A DNA stretch of 64,000 bases, taken from positions 30,827 through 94,826 of the forward strand of contig VXBP01002702.1 in NCBI GenBank assembly GCA_013400115.1, written 5' to 3'. The DNA comes from Rhinopomastus cyanomelas. Taxonomy: Eukaryota > Chordata > Aves > Bucerotiformes > Rhinopomastidae. How positions within the stretch are numbered: the first letter of the stretch is position 1; each line of letters begins with the position of its first letter. Of the stretch, positions 47,616 through 59,875 are shown in pieces. The position numbers and the translations under genes were made by a program. The notes beneath the pieces are model-generated. The model ran no database searches. It was given only the letters and a program-made list of their open reading frames with translations, and was not told the origin of the DNA.

Positions 47616-50600
47616 TCTCTTGGTCTACAAGTAACACAATACTACAATTACTAGCAAGACCTTGAACAAACCATTTCAGTCAGTCAGTGAAGTTTTTTAA
47701 GGTTTAAATCAAGCCTTGGTCCTACATTCTAACCTAAACTGCTGCACCTTATGTAGCGCAACAGCATGAAGGAAAACAACCCAAGATATCTTCAAACTCC
47801 TAAAGACTTTCAAACATTTCATACTTAAAAAAAAAAGAACAAAGGTTATTTTAAGCTTTGACGCAACCAAACCAAACCAGACAACAGCCACTCTGAGCGA
47901 GGATGAGGCGGAAAAGCAACAAGTATGAATGGCAGTGTTTATGTCCAAAGCTCTTCTGCAGGACCAGGAATGCAGCCTGCATGCCAGTAAAATAGGAGAC
48001 GATTCAGCTCTGAGCAACAGGAGAGAGCACTCGCTCCCCCAGCGCCAGCCTCGCAGTATGGGAGCTGCTCACAACAAAGCGTGATGCATCCAACAGCCAC
48101 CATGAAGGGTGCCCACAGTGCTCATGATCCTTACAACACACGTTCCACCTTCACTTAAGCCAAGCACCTCGTGTCACCACGACAGGATTTTAAGGCTTTT
48201 AGAACTGTTCCCTCGCTGTGTTCTCTCTGTTTTTTTCATGATCTTTTCTCCTCTATTCTTACCCACTCACTTATTCATTCCCTATTCACCAACCTCATGC
48301 TTACAGGGAACACCTGGCCCACCCTGAATGGATGTTTGCACACAGCTACAAAAGTAGGAACAAGTATATTCTTACTTCAAAACTTAACCTCCAAGCGTCT
48401 AAGTAAACACAAATTTCATTCAACCCTGAAAAACTCCTTTCACTTACAGGCACACTAGGCAAATAATTAATTGCTCCTAAGGGCTCCTTTCCATTATTCT
48501 TCCCCAAAGTTGTCGAGATTTATGTCTTACTTCTCCTGTCTTCAAGGTTATACTTTAAGGCTACTCTGGATAGCCAAGCAATGTGCAAGATCTGAGTATT
48601 TGCTGACTTTAGAGCTCTCCATGCAGAGTAGTATTTTCACACGGATACAGTTTCAGCATCAGATCTGCTCAAAGCAGGAACCAAATACTTCTGGAAAAGC
48701 TGAAGGTCTGGCTGTAGTGTAGAGACTGCAGCGTGGAACTCTTCTTGTGGCCGGCATCACATTCCAGAGCTGTTTGAGAACACACTCTCCTGCCTGAAAG
48801 GGTTTAACAACCGAGAAGCTCCTGCAGTCAAATTGGACTACGTGCCTGTTCTTTCATAAACGCATCAACTGAAAACCTGTGAAGTTACGGTGCAATACAT
48901 GGGGCGCATACTGAAAGAAGATCAGGCCCCAGAGGTCGATGAGAAGTCTGATCTACAAAGTAACTGCTCATCAGAAAGCAAAAGGAGCAAAGAATTCCTG
49001 AAAGCAAAAAGCGAGCCGACAGAAATTGGTTGTGGCCCAGATTCAGCACAATGGACTAAATCGCTCTGACAAATCCTCCAGTGCTTCCTGAAACTTTATA
49101 GCCCCAGCAATAGGCGATTTGGAACACTTCTATGAAGAACCAAGACTATTCCAAGTCCTCTCTTGTGTTTCAGAGGATAGAAGAGGAGAAAGAGAGCCAT
49201 GAACCTCACTGCCAACCCCCAAGAATGGCTGTTCTCACACTATTATAAACATTTGGTCTCCATGGAAGGGGGATATCTAGCAGCAAACATTGGCAAACCA
49301 AGGGCATTCCACTCCCACTATATCGTCCACAACAAAGAGAAGAAAAAGAATACATAAGGCTGTTCCAACTAGGAAACCTTTGAGAAGACTTCTTCAGAAG
49401 TGAGGGCCTGAAAATGCCCTGAAATATGGGAATGGGCAACAGCAGTTAGAGAGGGGAGGAAAACACGCATCTCACTTGATTCTGAAAGCAGCTCCACTTC
49501 ACCCTGAAGTGGGAACATCTAGGAATCTGAGCAGCTTTTGCCAAGAACAAGATCAGAGTTTTCCTTTCAATTCAGGACACCCACCATCCTCTGCACTCAA
49601 TCCCATCACTTTCAGGTGTTTGGGGCCAGGTTTTAGTTTAACACAAACTCTTAACGTGTAAGAACTTTCTTATGTTGGGCTTTGTCTTTCCATTGTGTTA
49701 GAATTCTGCTTCTTTAACAACAGTCATGAAGAATGAAGTAAGAACTACTCAACAGAGTTCTTCCCCAAAATAGGTCTAAACCCATGAATTCACAGACTGA
49801 TTTACACTGGGACTGTTATGTCTGTACCTTGCAGTAATACAACAACAACAAGCTAAACCTACATCAGGTTAACAAAATAAAGCCTTCAACAAGCTGAAAT
49901 TTGGCTTCAGCTCTTTGTTCACCAAAGAGACATTGAGCCCCAGTCACGGGCCAAGACACCACTGTGCTGGCTGCTAGGCAGAACCAAGAAACCCATCAAA
50001 AAAGAATCACATTCCAGTCAACAGGAGACAAAGGAAGGGACAGAAGAAGTGCTTCTGTGCTGAGAACCTGGGGGTTGCAAGTTCTTCATTTCACCGTCAC
50101 GGCCAGGAAAACGCAGCAGTAAAGCAACACGAACTCATTTCTAAATAAACAAAAAGACTGGCCAGTCCACTGAGGAAAAAGAGGATAAAGGCAAGAAGAG
50201 AACTATTAAATTATCTACTGTTGTGGCATACTTGCTATTCTTTTGCAAAGTGAATGGCTTCTGCTGCTCAGGAAGCATCTGAAATACACCACTCGAGCCT
50301 TCTCGTACAAATATAGTCGTTATTTATCCCGAAAGCTCCCCACCAGCTGGCAATGTTTGCACATAACGTTCAACCCAATCTCACAAGCCAGTGCGTTGAG
50401 TCATTTTACACCGAAAAACACCAGTTTCCTTCACTGTGATTGAAGCTGCCATATCCCATGAGAAGAATTTGAGTGAAATTCAACAATAACGCACTTTGTT
50501 ACCCTCCTGCTTTCTCCAGCACAAGGAAGTTCCAAGTTGTCTGTTGTGTGGTGGCTGGCTCTTTTACCTCCTAAAGGTGCTGTGCCACAGGACATGTCTG

Positions 50601-51261
50601 GAGGAGGGATTAGAGGAACTGCACCAATCCCCTCCATACAAATCAAATATTTATGCTCTGCCTTCTGCAAGCACTTGCATCTAGTAACCTATGGAATGTG
50701 ATCTCCTGACCTCAACACTCAAGCACATCTCAATCAGCTGCCCTTTGAGCTGTACCACAGCCTACAGAGAAGTTTTATACATTTCTGACAGGAATACGAC
50801 ACACTGGCAGCCCAGCTGTGGCACTCGGTGCTACAGAGCACACAGCAGCACAAAGCCACTCAGGTAGGTCCTGGGAAAGGAAAAGACTTTGCTTCTCCTG
50901 TGTGTACAGCACAACCTGATGTCATGTTGGGCAGAATGATGAGCCCACTAGCAGTGTGTTAACCAGCCACCGCAGTTGAAACACAAGTCACACCAAGAAA
51001 GGGTTAGAGCAAACTCAAACCTTTCTATACTGAGTTTGTGGCTCCCTGGAATGTTTTAAGGATGGGGGTTCTGTTGCAAGGAAGTGTCCTGGAGAAGTGT
51101 AAGAAGATCAAGCACCCCAGATCAACCTGCAACCCCAACTATGGGTTAGATTTTTTCCAGGCTCAGCTCATGAGGAGGAGCAGTCACTGAGAAAACCCTG
51201 GTGAAAGCCTGACCCAAAGATTTAATAAGGCCATGGTCTTGATGGCAGGGTTCATGTTTTC

Positions 51262-51410
51262 CAGGTGATCCTGCTGTGGCAGGGGGATTGGACTAGATGA
51301 TCTGTTGATCCCTAATCACAGAATCCCAGAACATTAGGGATTAGAAGTGACCTCAAAAGATCATCCAGTCCAATTCCCCTGCCACAGCAGGACCACCTAG
51401 ATTAAGTCAC
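51262..51410. mobile_element. Tail-to-tail pair of CR1 3' ends (inverted repeat)
   Basis: A plus CR1 end at 51264-51323 is joined directly to a minus CR1 end at about 51317-51410. Arms of about 39 nt (51264-51303 and 51360-51398) can pair with a few mismatches around a ~56-nt loop. Confidence 0.85.
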
Positions 51411-52750
51411 ACAGGACTTGTTCTATGATTTTATATCAGCCCTTTAAAACTAATGTGCTGCAGCGTATCACTCACATAAGAGCAGCACATGAAGCTCAGT
51501 TCTTGTGTTCACCCACTCATTTTGGTAGAAAGGTTCAGTCCCCAGAAAAAGTCAAAGGTAGAAGAAAAAAAGTGAGATAGCAGCCAAAAACCCCAAGATG
51601 GGTCCTGGTCACTCACTCACCCACCCCAGTCCCCTCGCAGGTTGCCCCATTAGCTTTTGCATCTAAGCAGAGGCTGAGGTCCCCTCTGTTTTCAACTCTG
51701 AGCACGCTGACTTGCTGCACACCTCTAAGGCAGGAGCAAGACACCTCTGTAACCTTCTTTTCCCTCTGAAATCCCTCCAGGGAAGAGGAAAGATGAACCA
51801 ACGGAAAAGAAACCAACAAAACAGTGAGGAACAAAGACCACAACTGATCAACAGCAGCATTTCCTCTACCATTGACAGGAAAAACCCATGCAGGGGAGAA
51901 GAGCATGATGTCAACCACACGAAGAGCCAAATTCTCCTGCAAAGGAACACCGAGCGTTCCCACAGGTAATACTACAACCCTCCCTGCATAGACGAGTCTT
52001 CTCTCAGTCCCACAAAACTCCACAGGCATGAAAGCAATGAAACTCCAGCTGTGAGGAAGCAGGTATGGAGCTGGTGTAGAAGGAGAAACTGGTAGTGGTT
52101 ACCTCACTTGTAGGACAGCACACGTCCAGCACTGGGCCCCTACAGCAAGAGGTAGGCTACAAAATACATTTTCCTGCACAGAGCCTGGGCCTCCATCCAG
52201 TAACTACACGCTCATGTCCCTGCTGCGCCTGCAGCCTTATTTTAACAAAAAATAAAACAAACTCAAAACAAAGCAAACAGAACCTTGTAGCCACTCTGCC
52301 CAGTGTTCCTAGCCACATTCAATCATCCGTTAGGGCACATTAACCACAGGTTCAACGCTTTTACACTTCGTGACAGCAGCAAAACAAATTCTAGTGAGAA
52401 ACAAGAAATTGCGGCCAATGGCGGAAGCTCCCTTCGCACACACAAACGCACCTACATGTTACTCTGGAAAGACAACCCCAACACGTGGATTGTGAGCAAC
52501 AACCACCACGAGAAACTCAGCTCCTTTCATGCTTGCTTCAGCGACTTCCACAGAACTTTACGTTCTCCCATCACAGGCATTACTATTAACTTTGGTTATT
52601 AGTGAAACAGGTGGGTGAGTGTAAATGCTTTGCAAGGTGAAGAGGGCAGCGGAGAGAGGTGATGGCAAAAGCTGCCAGAGAACCAGGTTGAGGCTGCAAG
52701 AAGGCACAGCAATCCCTTGCGCCATGCGCTACAAGCTGGGAGTCTCTTAC

Positions 52751-52844
52751 CTACTGATCTGCTAGAGACAAAAGGGTTTTTCTTCTCAGAAACTGGACAC
52801 TCGTAGCTCGTTGGGTCAGTCACACAAAGCTCCCCTGCTGCCAA
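52751..52844 (-). other. Candidate alternative leader exon in intron 1
   Basis: A near-consensus donor AGTAG/GTAAGA occurs at 52751/52750 on the minus strand, about 640 bp downstream of the proposed exon 1. A weak acceptor GGCAG lies near 52842-52846. The open frame across it resembles nothing I know. It could be an alternative 5' UTR exon or chance. Confidence 0.2.
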
Positions 52845-52883
52845 AGGTTCGTGCTTTCGGGAAAGTTTTTTGTCTCCTCGTTT

Positions 52884-52916
52884 TTTTTGTTGTTGTTGTT
52901 TGGGGTTTTTTTTTAC
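52884..52916. repeat. T-rich / GTT simple repeat
   Basis: A run of T, then GTT triplets, then GGGG and a further T run. Confidence 0.8.
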
Positions 52917-53214
52917 CCCGGAGAGTAAAGAGCAGGGCAGTGCAGTGGATTCCGCGGGGGCAAAGGGTGGCCGAGCTCTCTCCAGAAGGTTTGCTGTGTT
53001 TCAAGGAGCTTTCGTTTGCAAATCCTTCTTCAGCCTCAAATCCTTCTTCATCCTCAGCGTCAATAAAACTGGAGCGGGGTTGGGAGGAGGGAGAAAGGAG
53101 GGGAGGAAGTAAACTTTTTAACGGCAGAAATAACCCGGCTGCACAGAAAAGGGGAAGGTGACAGTCGGAGCTGTGGCCCCGACTTTCTGATTCCAAATAC
53201 ACTTTCGCAGAGGC

Positions 53215-53640
53215 TCAAAATCCAGCGGGAGCAGCCACAGCCCGTACGGGCGGACAGCGGGATGCGGGAAGGGCAGGATGAACGCAAAGCAGGACCAATC
53301 TGTGCGGCGCTGGGGAGGCGGCCCGGCGCGGATCCGCTGTCAGTGGCGGGACAGGGCGGTCCGCGCCGGCTCCTCCGCGGTTACCTGAGCGCTGCGGAGC
53401 GCGGCCAGCACGGCGAGGGCGCAACGGGCCGGGCAGGGCCAAGCAGCTCTGCTCCCTCCGCCAATCCCTCCTCCTCCTCCTCTTTCCGCCGAGCTCTACA
53501 GAGCGGCCGCACCGCGACACCGGCGCGGGCAGGAAGCGCGCCCGAAGCCACGCCCCCTAGGCCACGCCCCCGACTGTGGAGTAACGCCCTTCGCTCCGGG
53601 GCCACGCCTCCCGCTCGCGTACGGGCGCTCAGGAGGATCC
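53215..53640 (-). promoter_or_regulatory. AMOT: CpG island, probable AMOT (p130) promoter
   Basis: This stretch is very GC-rich and dense in CpG, unlike the surrounding AT-richer DNA. It holds three CACGCC-type GC/CACCC boxes (CACGCCCC at 53549-53556 and 53563-53570, CACGCCTC at 53603-53610), as expected for Sp/KLF factors at a TATA-less promoter. No clear TATA box was seen. It lies upstream, in the minus direction, of the first AMOT coding exon and contains a good minus-strand splice donor at 53395. A CR1 copy starts at about 53665, so the unique promoter-side sequence is short. Use as the AMOT promoter is inferred from position. Divergent plus-strand transcription is possible but has no coding support. 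Confidence 0.7.
53395..53570 (-). other. AMOT: Probable non-coding exon 1 of AMOT
   Basis: On the minus strand the island sequence ends in GCGCTCAG followed by GTAACC, a good donor with GT at 53394-53393. The coding exon at 34658-35576 has an acceptor at its 5' side and about 47 nt of untranslated leader, so an upstream exon must exist, and this is the best candidate. The 5' limit is a guess based on the GC boxes. The open frame through this exon is not proposed as protein. Other leader exons, for example one ending at 52751, cannot be excluded. Confidence 0.55.
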
Positions 53641-53664
53641 CCCAGCCGCGGGGCAAGAAGGGCC

Positions 53665-54000
53665 TGGGGAGACCTTGTAGCACCTTCCAGTGCCTAAAGG
53701 GGCTCCAGGAAGGCTGGGGAGGGACGTTTTACGAGGGACTCTGGTGCTAGGACAAGGGGAGACGGTTTGGAGCTAAAAAAGAGGACATTTAGGTTTGATC
53801 CAAGGCATAAATCCCTCTCTGTGAGGGTGCTGAGGCCCAGGGCTGTTGTGGCTGCTCCATCCCTAACAGTGTCCAAGGCCAGGTTGGATGGGGCTCTGGG
53901 CAACCTGGTCTGGGGAAAGGAGTCACTGCCTGTGTTAGGGGGTTGGGACTGGATGATCTTTAAGGTCCCTTCCAACCCAGCGAAGTCAGTGATTCTATTG
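53665..54000 (+). mobile_element. CR1 LINE fragment at the edge of the AMOT CpG island
   Basis: CTTGTAGCACCTTCCAGTGC start, LRVLRPRAVVAAPSL-like ORF2 end, tail CAGTGATTCTATTG. Confidence 0.88.
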
Positions 54001-54894
54001 AGTGACCACATCTAACTGCATATGAGCAGGATATTAAGACACTTCCTTCACCATACAGAACATTCTGCTCCTGTACACAGCAGAGTCATCCCTCGCCTAA
54101 CGCAAAACATCTGTGGACATCTCCCACTTTGCCAAAGGGTTCGTTTTAAAGGAGCAGATGGAGCACTCTTCAGCATTTTCCACAACCTGGCCCTGTTTCA
54201 TAATTTCTTGATGGTAGCCACATTCAGAGGTGGCTTTGGATGAAGGATTAAACACCTAACAACAGGTAAAGAAAAGCACAGACATATTTGGGTTGGACTT
54301 CAGAGGCCCCTGCCAACCCCTCCAGGTATCACCTCTGTGCATGTCTCCTCATTTAAAAAGGACCAGCAAAACAATCCCCAGTGCTGATGAAAGGCCTTAG
54401 CCAATCTCCCTATTTTGGAAGATCTAACTGCAATAGCACTGCCATGGGTGGTATCAGCCTCTTACTAGAGAAGCAAAGCTCTTGGTCTGAAACAGGGTGA
54501 GCAACTTCTCCCAGCCTGATGCCTCTAATCAGGACAAATCCCCAGCCTAAACAAGGCCTGAGATAACAAAGTGGTCCTTCAATAGGGACATATTTGTGTA
54601 CAAACAATGGTTCCTCCTTTCTCACAGTCTACCTCCTCCTCCTCTGGCTCCTGCATACAATAATCCTCCTGCTGTGAGGTCACTCCTGTCTGTGAACTGT
54701 GAAGGAACATCTTTCAGTTTCAGCTTCTATTTATCTCCTGTTCACTACCTTCCTTCCAAAGGAGAAAAATGAAAACTGAGAGGAGCTGTTCATGGGGTGT
54801 CCTGAGAGTGAGCTGAGTTCAGACACTAAAGGGCTGACCATGCAAATATTAAACCCATTCAGTAGTTTGAAAAGGTTTGGCCATAGGATGTGGG

Positions 54895-55450
54895 TGTCAT
54901 TAGCAGATCAAGAGAGGTTCTCCTCCCCATCCACAATGCCCTGTTGAGACCACAGCTGGAATCTTGTGTCCAGTTCTGGGCCCCTCAGCTCCAGAAGGAC
55001 ACGGAGCTGCTGGACAGAGTCCAACAAAGAGCCACAAAGATGATGAAAGGAGTGGAGCACCTCCCTGTTGAGGAAGGGCTGAGGGAGCTGGGTCTCTTGA
55101 GCTTGCAAGAAAGGAGACCGAGGGGTGACCCCATAAATGTTGATCAATATGTGAAGGGTGGGTGTCAGGAGGATGGAGCCAGGCTCTTCTCAGGGGCACC
55201 CAATGACAGGACAAGGGGCAATGAGTGTGGGCTGGAACAGAGGAGGTTCCACATCAATGTGAGAAGGACCTTCTTCACAATGAAGGTGACACAGCACTGC
55301 AAGGGGCTGCCCAGGGGGGTTGTGGAGTCTCCTTATCCAGAGACATTTCAAACCTTCCTGTGCAACTTGGTCTAGGGGATCCTGCTGTGGCAGGGGGATT
55401 GGACTGTAAGATGTTTCGAGGTTCCTTCCAATCCCTAATGTTCTGTGATA
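54895..55450 (+). mobile_element. CR1 LINE fragment (partner A of an identical block)
   Basis: ORF2 3' coding part (LLPIHNALLRPQLESCVQFW, then LEQRRFHINVRRTFFTMKVT), then 3' UTR ending AATGTTCTGTGAT. Bases 54900-55316 are identical to 60392-60808. Confidence 0.95.
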
Positions 55451-56952
55451 GGTTGACACTGGTTTCCAAAAGCACCAATTGTGCCAAAGCCAGCCCCACA
55501 GCAAGGAACTCTCATGAGAGGACATAACAACCATTCAGCCATTTACCTCTCAACTGCTCTAAGCAAACAGATGCTTTCTAACATCTCAACTCAGGAAACA
55601 AAGAGCTGGGAAAAAAAACCCCACCTCACAGGAAGTCCAATTTCAGAAATCCCAAATGCAACATACATAAACTTTTTCCTTATAACTCACGTTCGTTCAT
55701 TGGAACCTTTCAGCAAAACAAATGTAGGAGCACATGTAAACAGTTAATTAACAGCCCATAACCCTACAGTCTGCAAAAGGTGAAGAATAAGAAGCAGCAC
55801 AGAGCCAGCTAACAAAGCACATATTTGCTAGATACTGTCTGGGGGAGTCATAGGGGAAATATACAGTGATAGCAGGTTAACCTGCGCTTCTATGACACAT
55901 CCTGCCTCCCTCCCACACGCTAAAAGAAAATAATGGGGAGTAAAGAGAGAAGGTGCATGAGGAAAGTAAAAACATAGCTTATGCAGACCCCGAAACTTAA
56001 CACAGAGCCTGGAATGCACCTGGTCTTGCCTGAAGTGGGTTAACCCCAACTCTGCTGCTGGTTGCTCTGCAGAGCATGTCTGACCCACACAAGTGGAGAT
56101 AATGCCTTGATCAGAACTGGAAAAGAACAAAGATGGATGAAATCTACACTGTCTTTCTTAAAACATTCTCCCCCTGCATTCTCCCTTCAGCCAGCCCTGT
56201 CCTCAGGAGCTCCAGTGCACACATCTGAACGGCTGCCAGCAGAGGAAGCCAGAGGTTTCCATACACACATCACGCCACAATGTGGGAATTCAGGAAACGA
56301 CACAAGACGAGGGGTTCCTAGTAACTGCTCCAGCACACTCGGGCCAATTTCTGTGATCAGGCAAAGGTCACAGTCAATGTGTTAGAAAAGCACAAAAGAT
56401 AAGCGCCACAAACGGCCACTTGTTCAAAGAAGAAAAATAAATCTTGGGCTTACAATGTTTTTGGATGACCTGGAATTGCTCCACCTACAATTTTTTTAAG
56501 AGGTTGTCCTTCACATTCTTTAAAAATTCCTCCATCTTAACATTTCCTCCCTCCAGGAAATCACTGTAGCTTTGCAGTCCTTTGTCTGCAGCAGCTGGAG
56601 CTCAGGAAGCTGCTGATATTGTCCCTCATGAAGGGAGAGAAATCACTGCTCAGTCCTGCGCTCATTCAGTGCAGCTGAGAGGGGTGGAAATGCACTTCCG
56701 TGGATCTCTGATCTTGGGCCAGTTTAACCAGAGCTTTTCTTCTGGCACATAAAAATAAACTGTTAGCAGTGCTGAGAAGTGCAGTTCAGCTCATGGGACC
56801 TGGCAGCACAGTCCCACTGCCACCAGAGCTGGGGGTTCTAGGCCGTTGGAGAGATAATGACTTTACAGTACACAAAAGTAATGAAAGGAGCAGTGAAAGA
56901 GACTAAGAGGAGATGAGGCCAAGTTCAGAAGGCAAGCAGAAGCAAGAAATAC

Positions 56953-57535
56953 AATCATAGAATAGCCAGAGTTGGAATGGACCTTAAAGATCACCCAGTT
57001 CCAACCCCCCAGCACAGGCTGGAATATCTTCACTAAAGCAGGTTACTCAGGGTCCCAGCCAACCTGGCCTTGAACACTGACAGCCAGAAGTGCCTTGAGC
57101 AACCTGTTCCAGCACCTCCCCACCCTCACAGCAAAGAATTGGTTCCTCATGTCCAACCTCAGTCTCCCCTCTTCAAGTCTGGAGCCTTTCTCCCTGTCCT
57201 CTCGCTGCCACCCCTGTCAAAAGCCCTACCACAGCTTTGTTGTAGTCCCCTTCAGCGACTGGGAAGTTGCTAGAAGGTCACTTGGGAGCCTCCTCTTCTC
57301 CAGGCTGAACAACCCCAACTTGCTCAGCCTGTCCTAAGAGGGGAGGTGCTCCAGCCCTCTGATCGTTTGAGTTGCTCTCCTGTGGATGTATTCCAGGAGC
57401 TTTGTGTCCTTCTGATGTTGGAGACTCCACAACTGGATACAGGACTCCAGGTGGGATCTCACCAGGGCAGAGCAGAGAGGAGAATCCCCTCGCTCGACCA
57501 ACTGTCACAGCTTCTTTTGCTGCAGGTCAGTTAGT
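56953..57535 (-). mobile_element. Old CR1 LINE fragment
   Basis: ACAATCATAGAATAGCCAGA tail, then GGACCTTAAAGATCACCCAG, and a long diverged 3' part to about 57535. Confidence 0.82.
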
Positions 57536-58269
57536 CCTGACAAACAAGAAGACTTTATCTTTCTCACTCTAGTAGCCAAACACTTGATGGATATATTTAC
57601 TGAAGAACAGGAATTAAATGAACAAATACATTAGGAAATATTGATCAAACCGAGATTAGACTTCTAAACTGCACAAGAATCATAAGAGATGTGTCGATAC
57701 CGCACCAAGGTACAGGAAGGTTAATTGGTTTGTCCAAACCTGCAAGCTCAGTCTAAGACTTGGAGAGGCTCGAAGAGCCAAAGGGCACAGGACCTGCCTC
57801 ACTGCCCACACACTTGGTGAATCTGGGCATGCAGCACTGGAGCTTTTCCTGCTGTCTTACCAGCTGGGTGGGCAGTATCCAGGGCCTTCAGGGCAGTCAC
57901 GGCTGTTTTTAAGTTGTATTTTAGGATTTGATGTTGCTGTTATACTGTAACAAACCCTGAGATGCTCCCTCAGGTCCTGCCACTGGGCACGGCTAGAGAC
58001 CAGCTGTGATTTCTGAAGAGAAACAAAACTAATCTGACACACATGAGGTTGAGGCATGAATTATAAGCAAAAGCAGTTATCATTCCCCAACAGATGGCCA
58101 TGACAGGTATTTATAGAGCAGCACCATCAGAAATTACTGCCAATGAGATTCATCATGCGCAAAATCACTAGAAAAACTCTACTTTCCAAACCACAAGAGC
58201 AGGAACAGACGTGCACTGCATATCCTTTTGTCCTCCACTCAGTAATCGCTTTCCACGTAAGTTTATCAG

Positions 58270-58490
58270 CCATAAAGATGATGAAGGGAGCGGAGCGTCT
58301 CCCTGATGAGGAAGGGCTGAGGGAGCTGGGTCTCTTGAACTTGGGAAAAGGAGGTTCCACATCAATATGAAAAGGAACTTCTTCCCAGTGAGGGTGACAG
58401 AGCACTGGAACAGGGGATCCTGCCGTGGCAGGGGGATTGGACTGATGATCTTTCGAAGTCCCTTCCAATCCCTAATATCCTGTGATACTA
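58270..58490 (+). mobile_element. CR1 LINE fragment with two internal deletions
   Basis: Typical ORF2 end (MMKGAERLPDEEGLRELGLL) that jumps at about 58348 and again at about 58411 to the 3' UTR. Tail TGTGATACTATAATAAGAAT. Confidence 0.88.
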
Positions 58491-59449
58491 TAATAAGAAT
58501 AAAACTTTAATACTTCTGGGAGGAAAGTAACCAATACAGAGACTTCTGCAGAGCCGTTGGACCACCTGTCCTGTCCATACTGCGATTTACATGGTGACAT
58601 GGTTCCTGCTCATCCCAGGTTTTGAATGCCACTACATGTGAGGATTCTGAAATGTGATTCTGAAAGAAAGTGCCTCCAAGGGAGCGTAACTCAAGTTTTG
58701 CATGGCTCCTTGCATGAGGGTAAGGGGAAAAAAGGAAGCACTTGCCACAGGGAAATGCAGTACAGAGGTCAGTGGTGCTGTGTCACCCGCGAGGTGATTG
58801 ATCAGGTACCACCAGTAAACAGAATTATTCGAAGTGCTGAACATTGGCCCCTTCTTAGGCAGAATTTCGGAAGGAAGCTGTGTGTCCTGAAGAGGGCTAA
58901 ACCACTGCCAGCTACAGGAAAACAAATCCAATGGTTCAGCTTTGCTCTAAACACATTCAAACCCTGGGCCCGTGGATTTAAATGTAATTTTGCAGACAGC
59001 AAGGTTAGTGTGGGCAAAGGGGTCTCCTTCCAAGACATGACTCTTTGCCTTAAGAAGGACCTGTAAGCCTTTAGCTGATGTCAACAACCTTAATACACAG
59101 AAGCTGGTCCATCTCTCTCATTTCTCCGTGCTCCTGCCTCTTTTCAGAAAGAGATTAGTCTTCAAAACCTGCTGAAATGAATTAAAAGATTCCCTCAGCT
59201 TCCAGTGGATTTGGATCAGAGTGATCTGTAAGAGCAAGGCAGAGTCCTCCACTTCAACACCATCTTTGTTTGCTCTCAGTGACTAAAGAAAATAAGAAAT
59301 CACAGGAGAGCAAGATGCAAGGCAGGTTCTCCAACTAAGAACAGACTTGATAATCCTGGTATTTCAAGGACTGTAAAGACTAAGGAGGGGGAAAACTGCA
59401 GCTCATTTGAAACAAAAAAGCACAACCTCTGCAAAGTCTCCATCTCCTA

Positions 59450-59875
59450 TATGGCCTCCAGTTGCGTCAGGGGAGGTTTAGATCCACTCTTAGGAAGATG
59501 ATATTTACTAAGAGAGTGGCTGGGCACTCAAACAGGCTGCCCAGAAAGGTGGTGCAGTCCCCATCCCTGGAGGGGTTTAAAAACCAAGTAGCTAGAGCAC
59601 TTGAGGCCATGGTCTAGGGGTTAGGGATCTGTTGGGCTGGGGGCTGGACTTGATGCTCCCAGAGCTCCTTTCCAGCCAGGATGATTCTATGATGTGACCA
59701 TCATCCCCCACTACACAGTAACTCTTCAGACTTCAAATTCAGGGCCCGCCTGGATGTGTTCCTGTGTGACTTGGTCTAGGTGATCCTGCTGTGTCAGGGG
59801 GATTTGACCAGATGATCTTTCAAGGTCCCTTCCAATCCATAGTGATTCTATGATTCTATGTTTCTGTGATTCAAC
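59450..59875 (+). mobile_element. Two CR1 3' ends in tandem
   Basis: One copy ends at GGATGATTCTATGATG (about 59695). A second, 5'-truncated copy runs from about 59740 to 59875 with several octamers (TGATTCTATGATTCTATG). Confidence 0.88.

Larger units (their letters stand above)
35577..53394 (-). other. AMOT: Intron 1 of AMOT (17.8 kb)
   Basis: Holds CR1 copies at about 38803-39190, 39800-40473, 42864-43150, 44290-44773, 45375-45817, 46601-46660, 47325-47615 and 51262-51410. The stretches 35577-38800, 40480-42860 and 47620-51260 have no repeats I recognise and no coding evidence. A large first intron usually carries enhancers, but none can be named from sequence alone. Confidence 0.65.
1494..53570 (-). 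other. AMOT: AMOT (angiomotin) transcription unit
   Basis: Eleven coding exons and one probable non-coding first exon can be joined on the minus strand. Every junction is GT-AG, and the codon phase carries through all ten coding junctions to give 2736 nt (911 residues plus stop). The translation follows vertebrate angiomotin from its N-terminus (MRNSEEQ) to its C-terminus (EYLI). Angiomotin is a scaffold of tight junctions and the actin cortex. It binds YAP/TAZ, LATS kinases, Merlin, PALS1/PATJ and NEDD4-type ligases and controls Hippo signalling and endothelial migration. AMOT is preferred over AMOTL1 and AMOTL2 because the whole N-terminal region (GQEIQ, LPTYEEAKVQSQYFRG, GHVRSLSERL) and the C-terminus match AMOT as I know it. 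The right limit (transcription start) is approximate. Confidence 0.95.

Noticed and set aside
53381..53683. Minus-strand open frame over the proposed first exon
   Set aside because: It starts in or next to CR1 and has no similarity to AMOT. The exon is better read as 5' UTR.
53262..53750. 162-codon plus-strand frame through the CpG island
   Set aside because: High GC makes stops rare. It is rich in Arg, Pro and Ser without pattern and ends in CR1 sequence.
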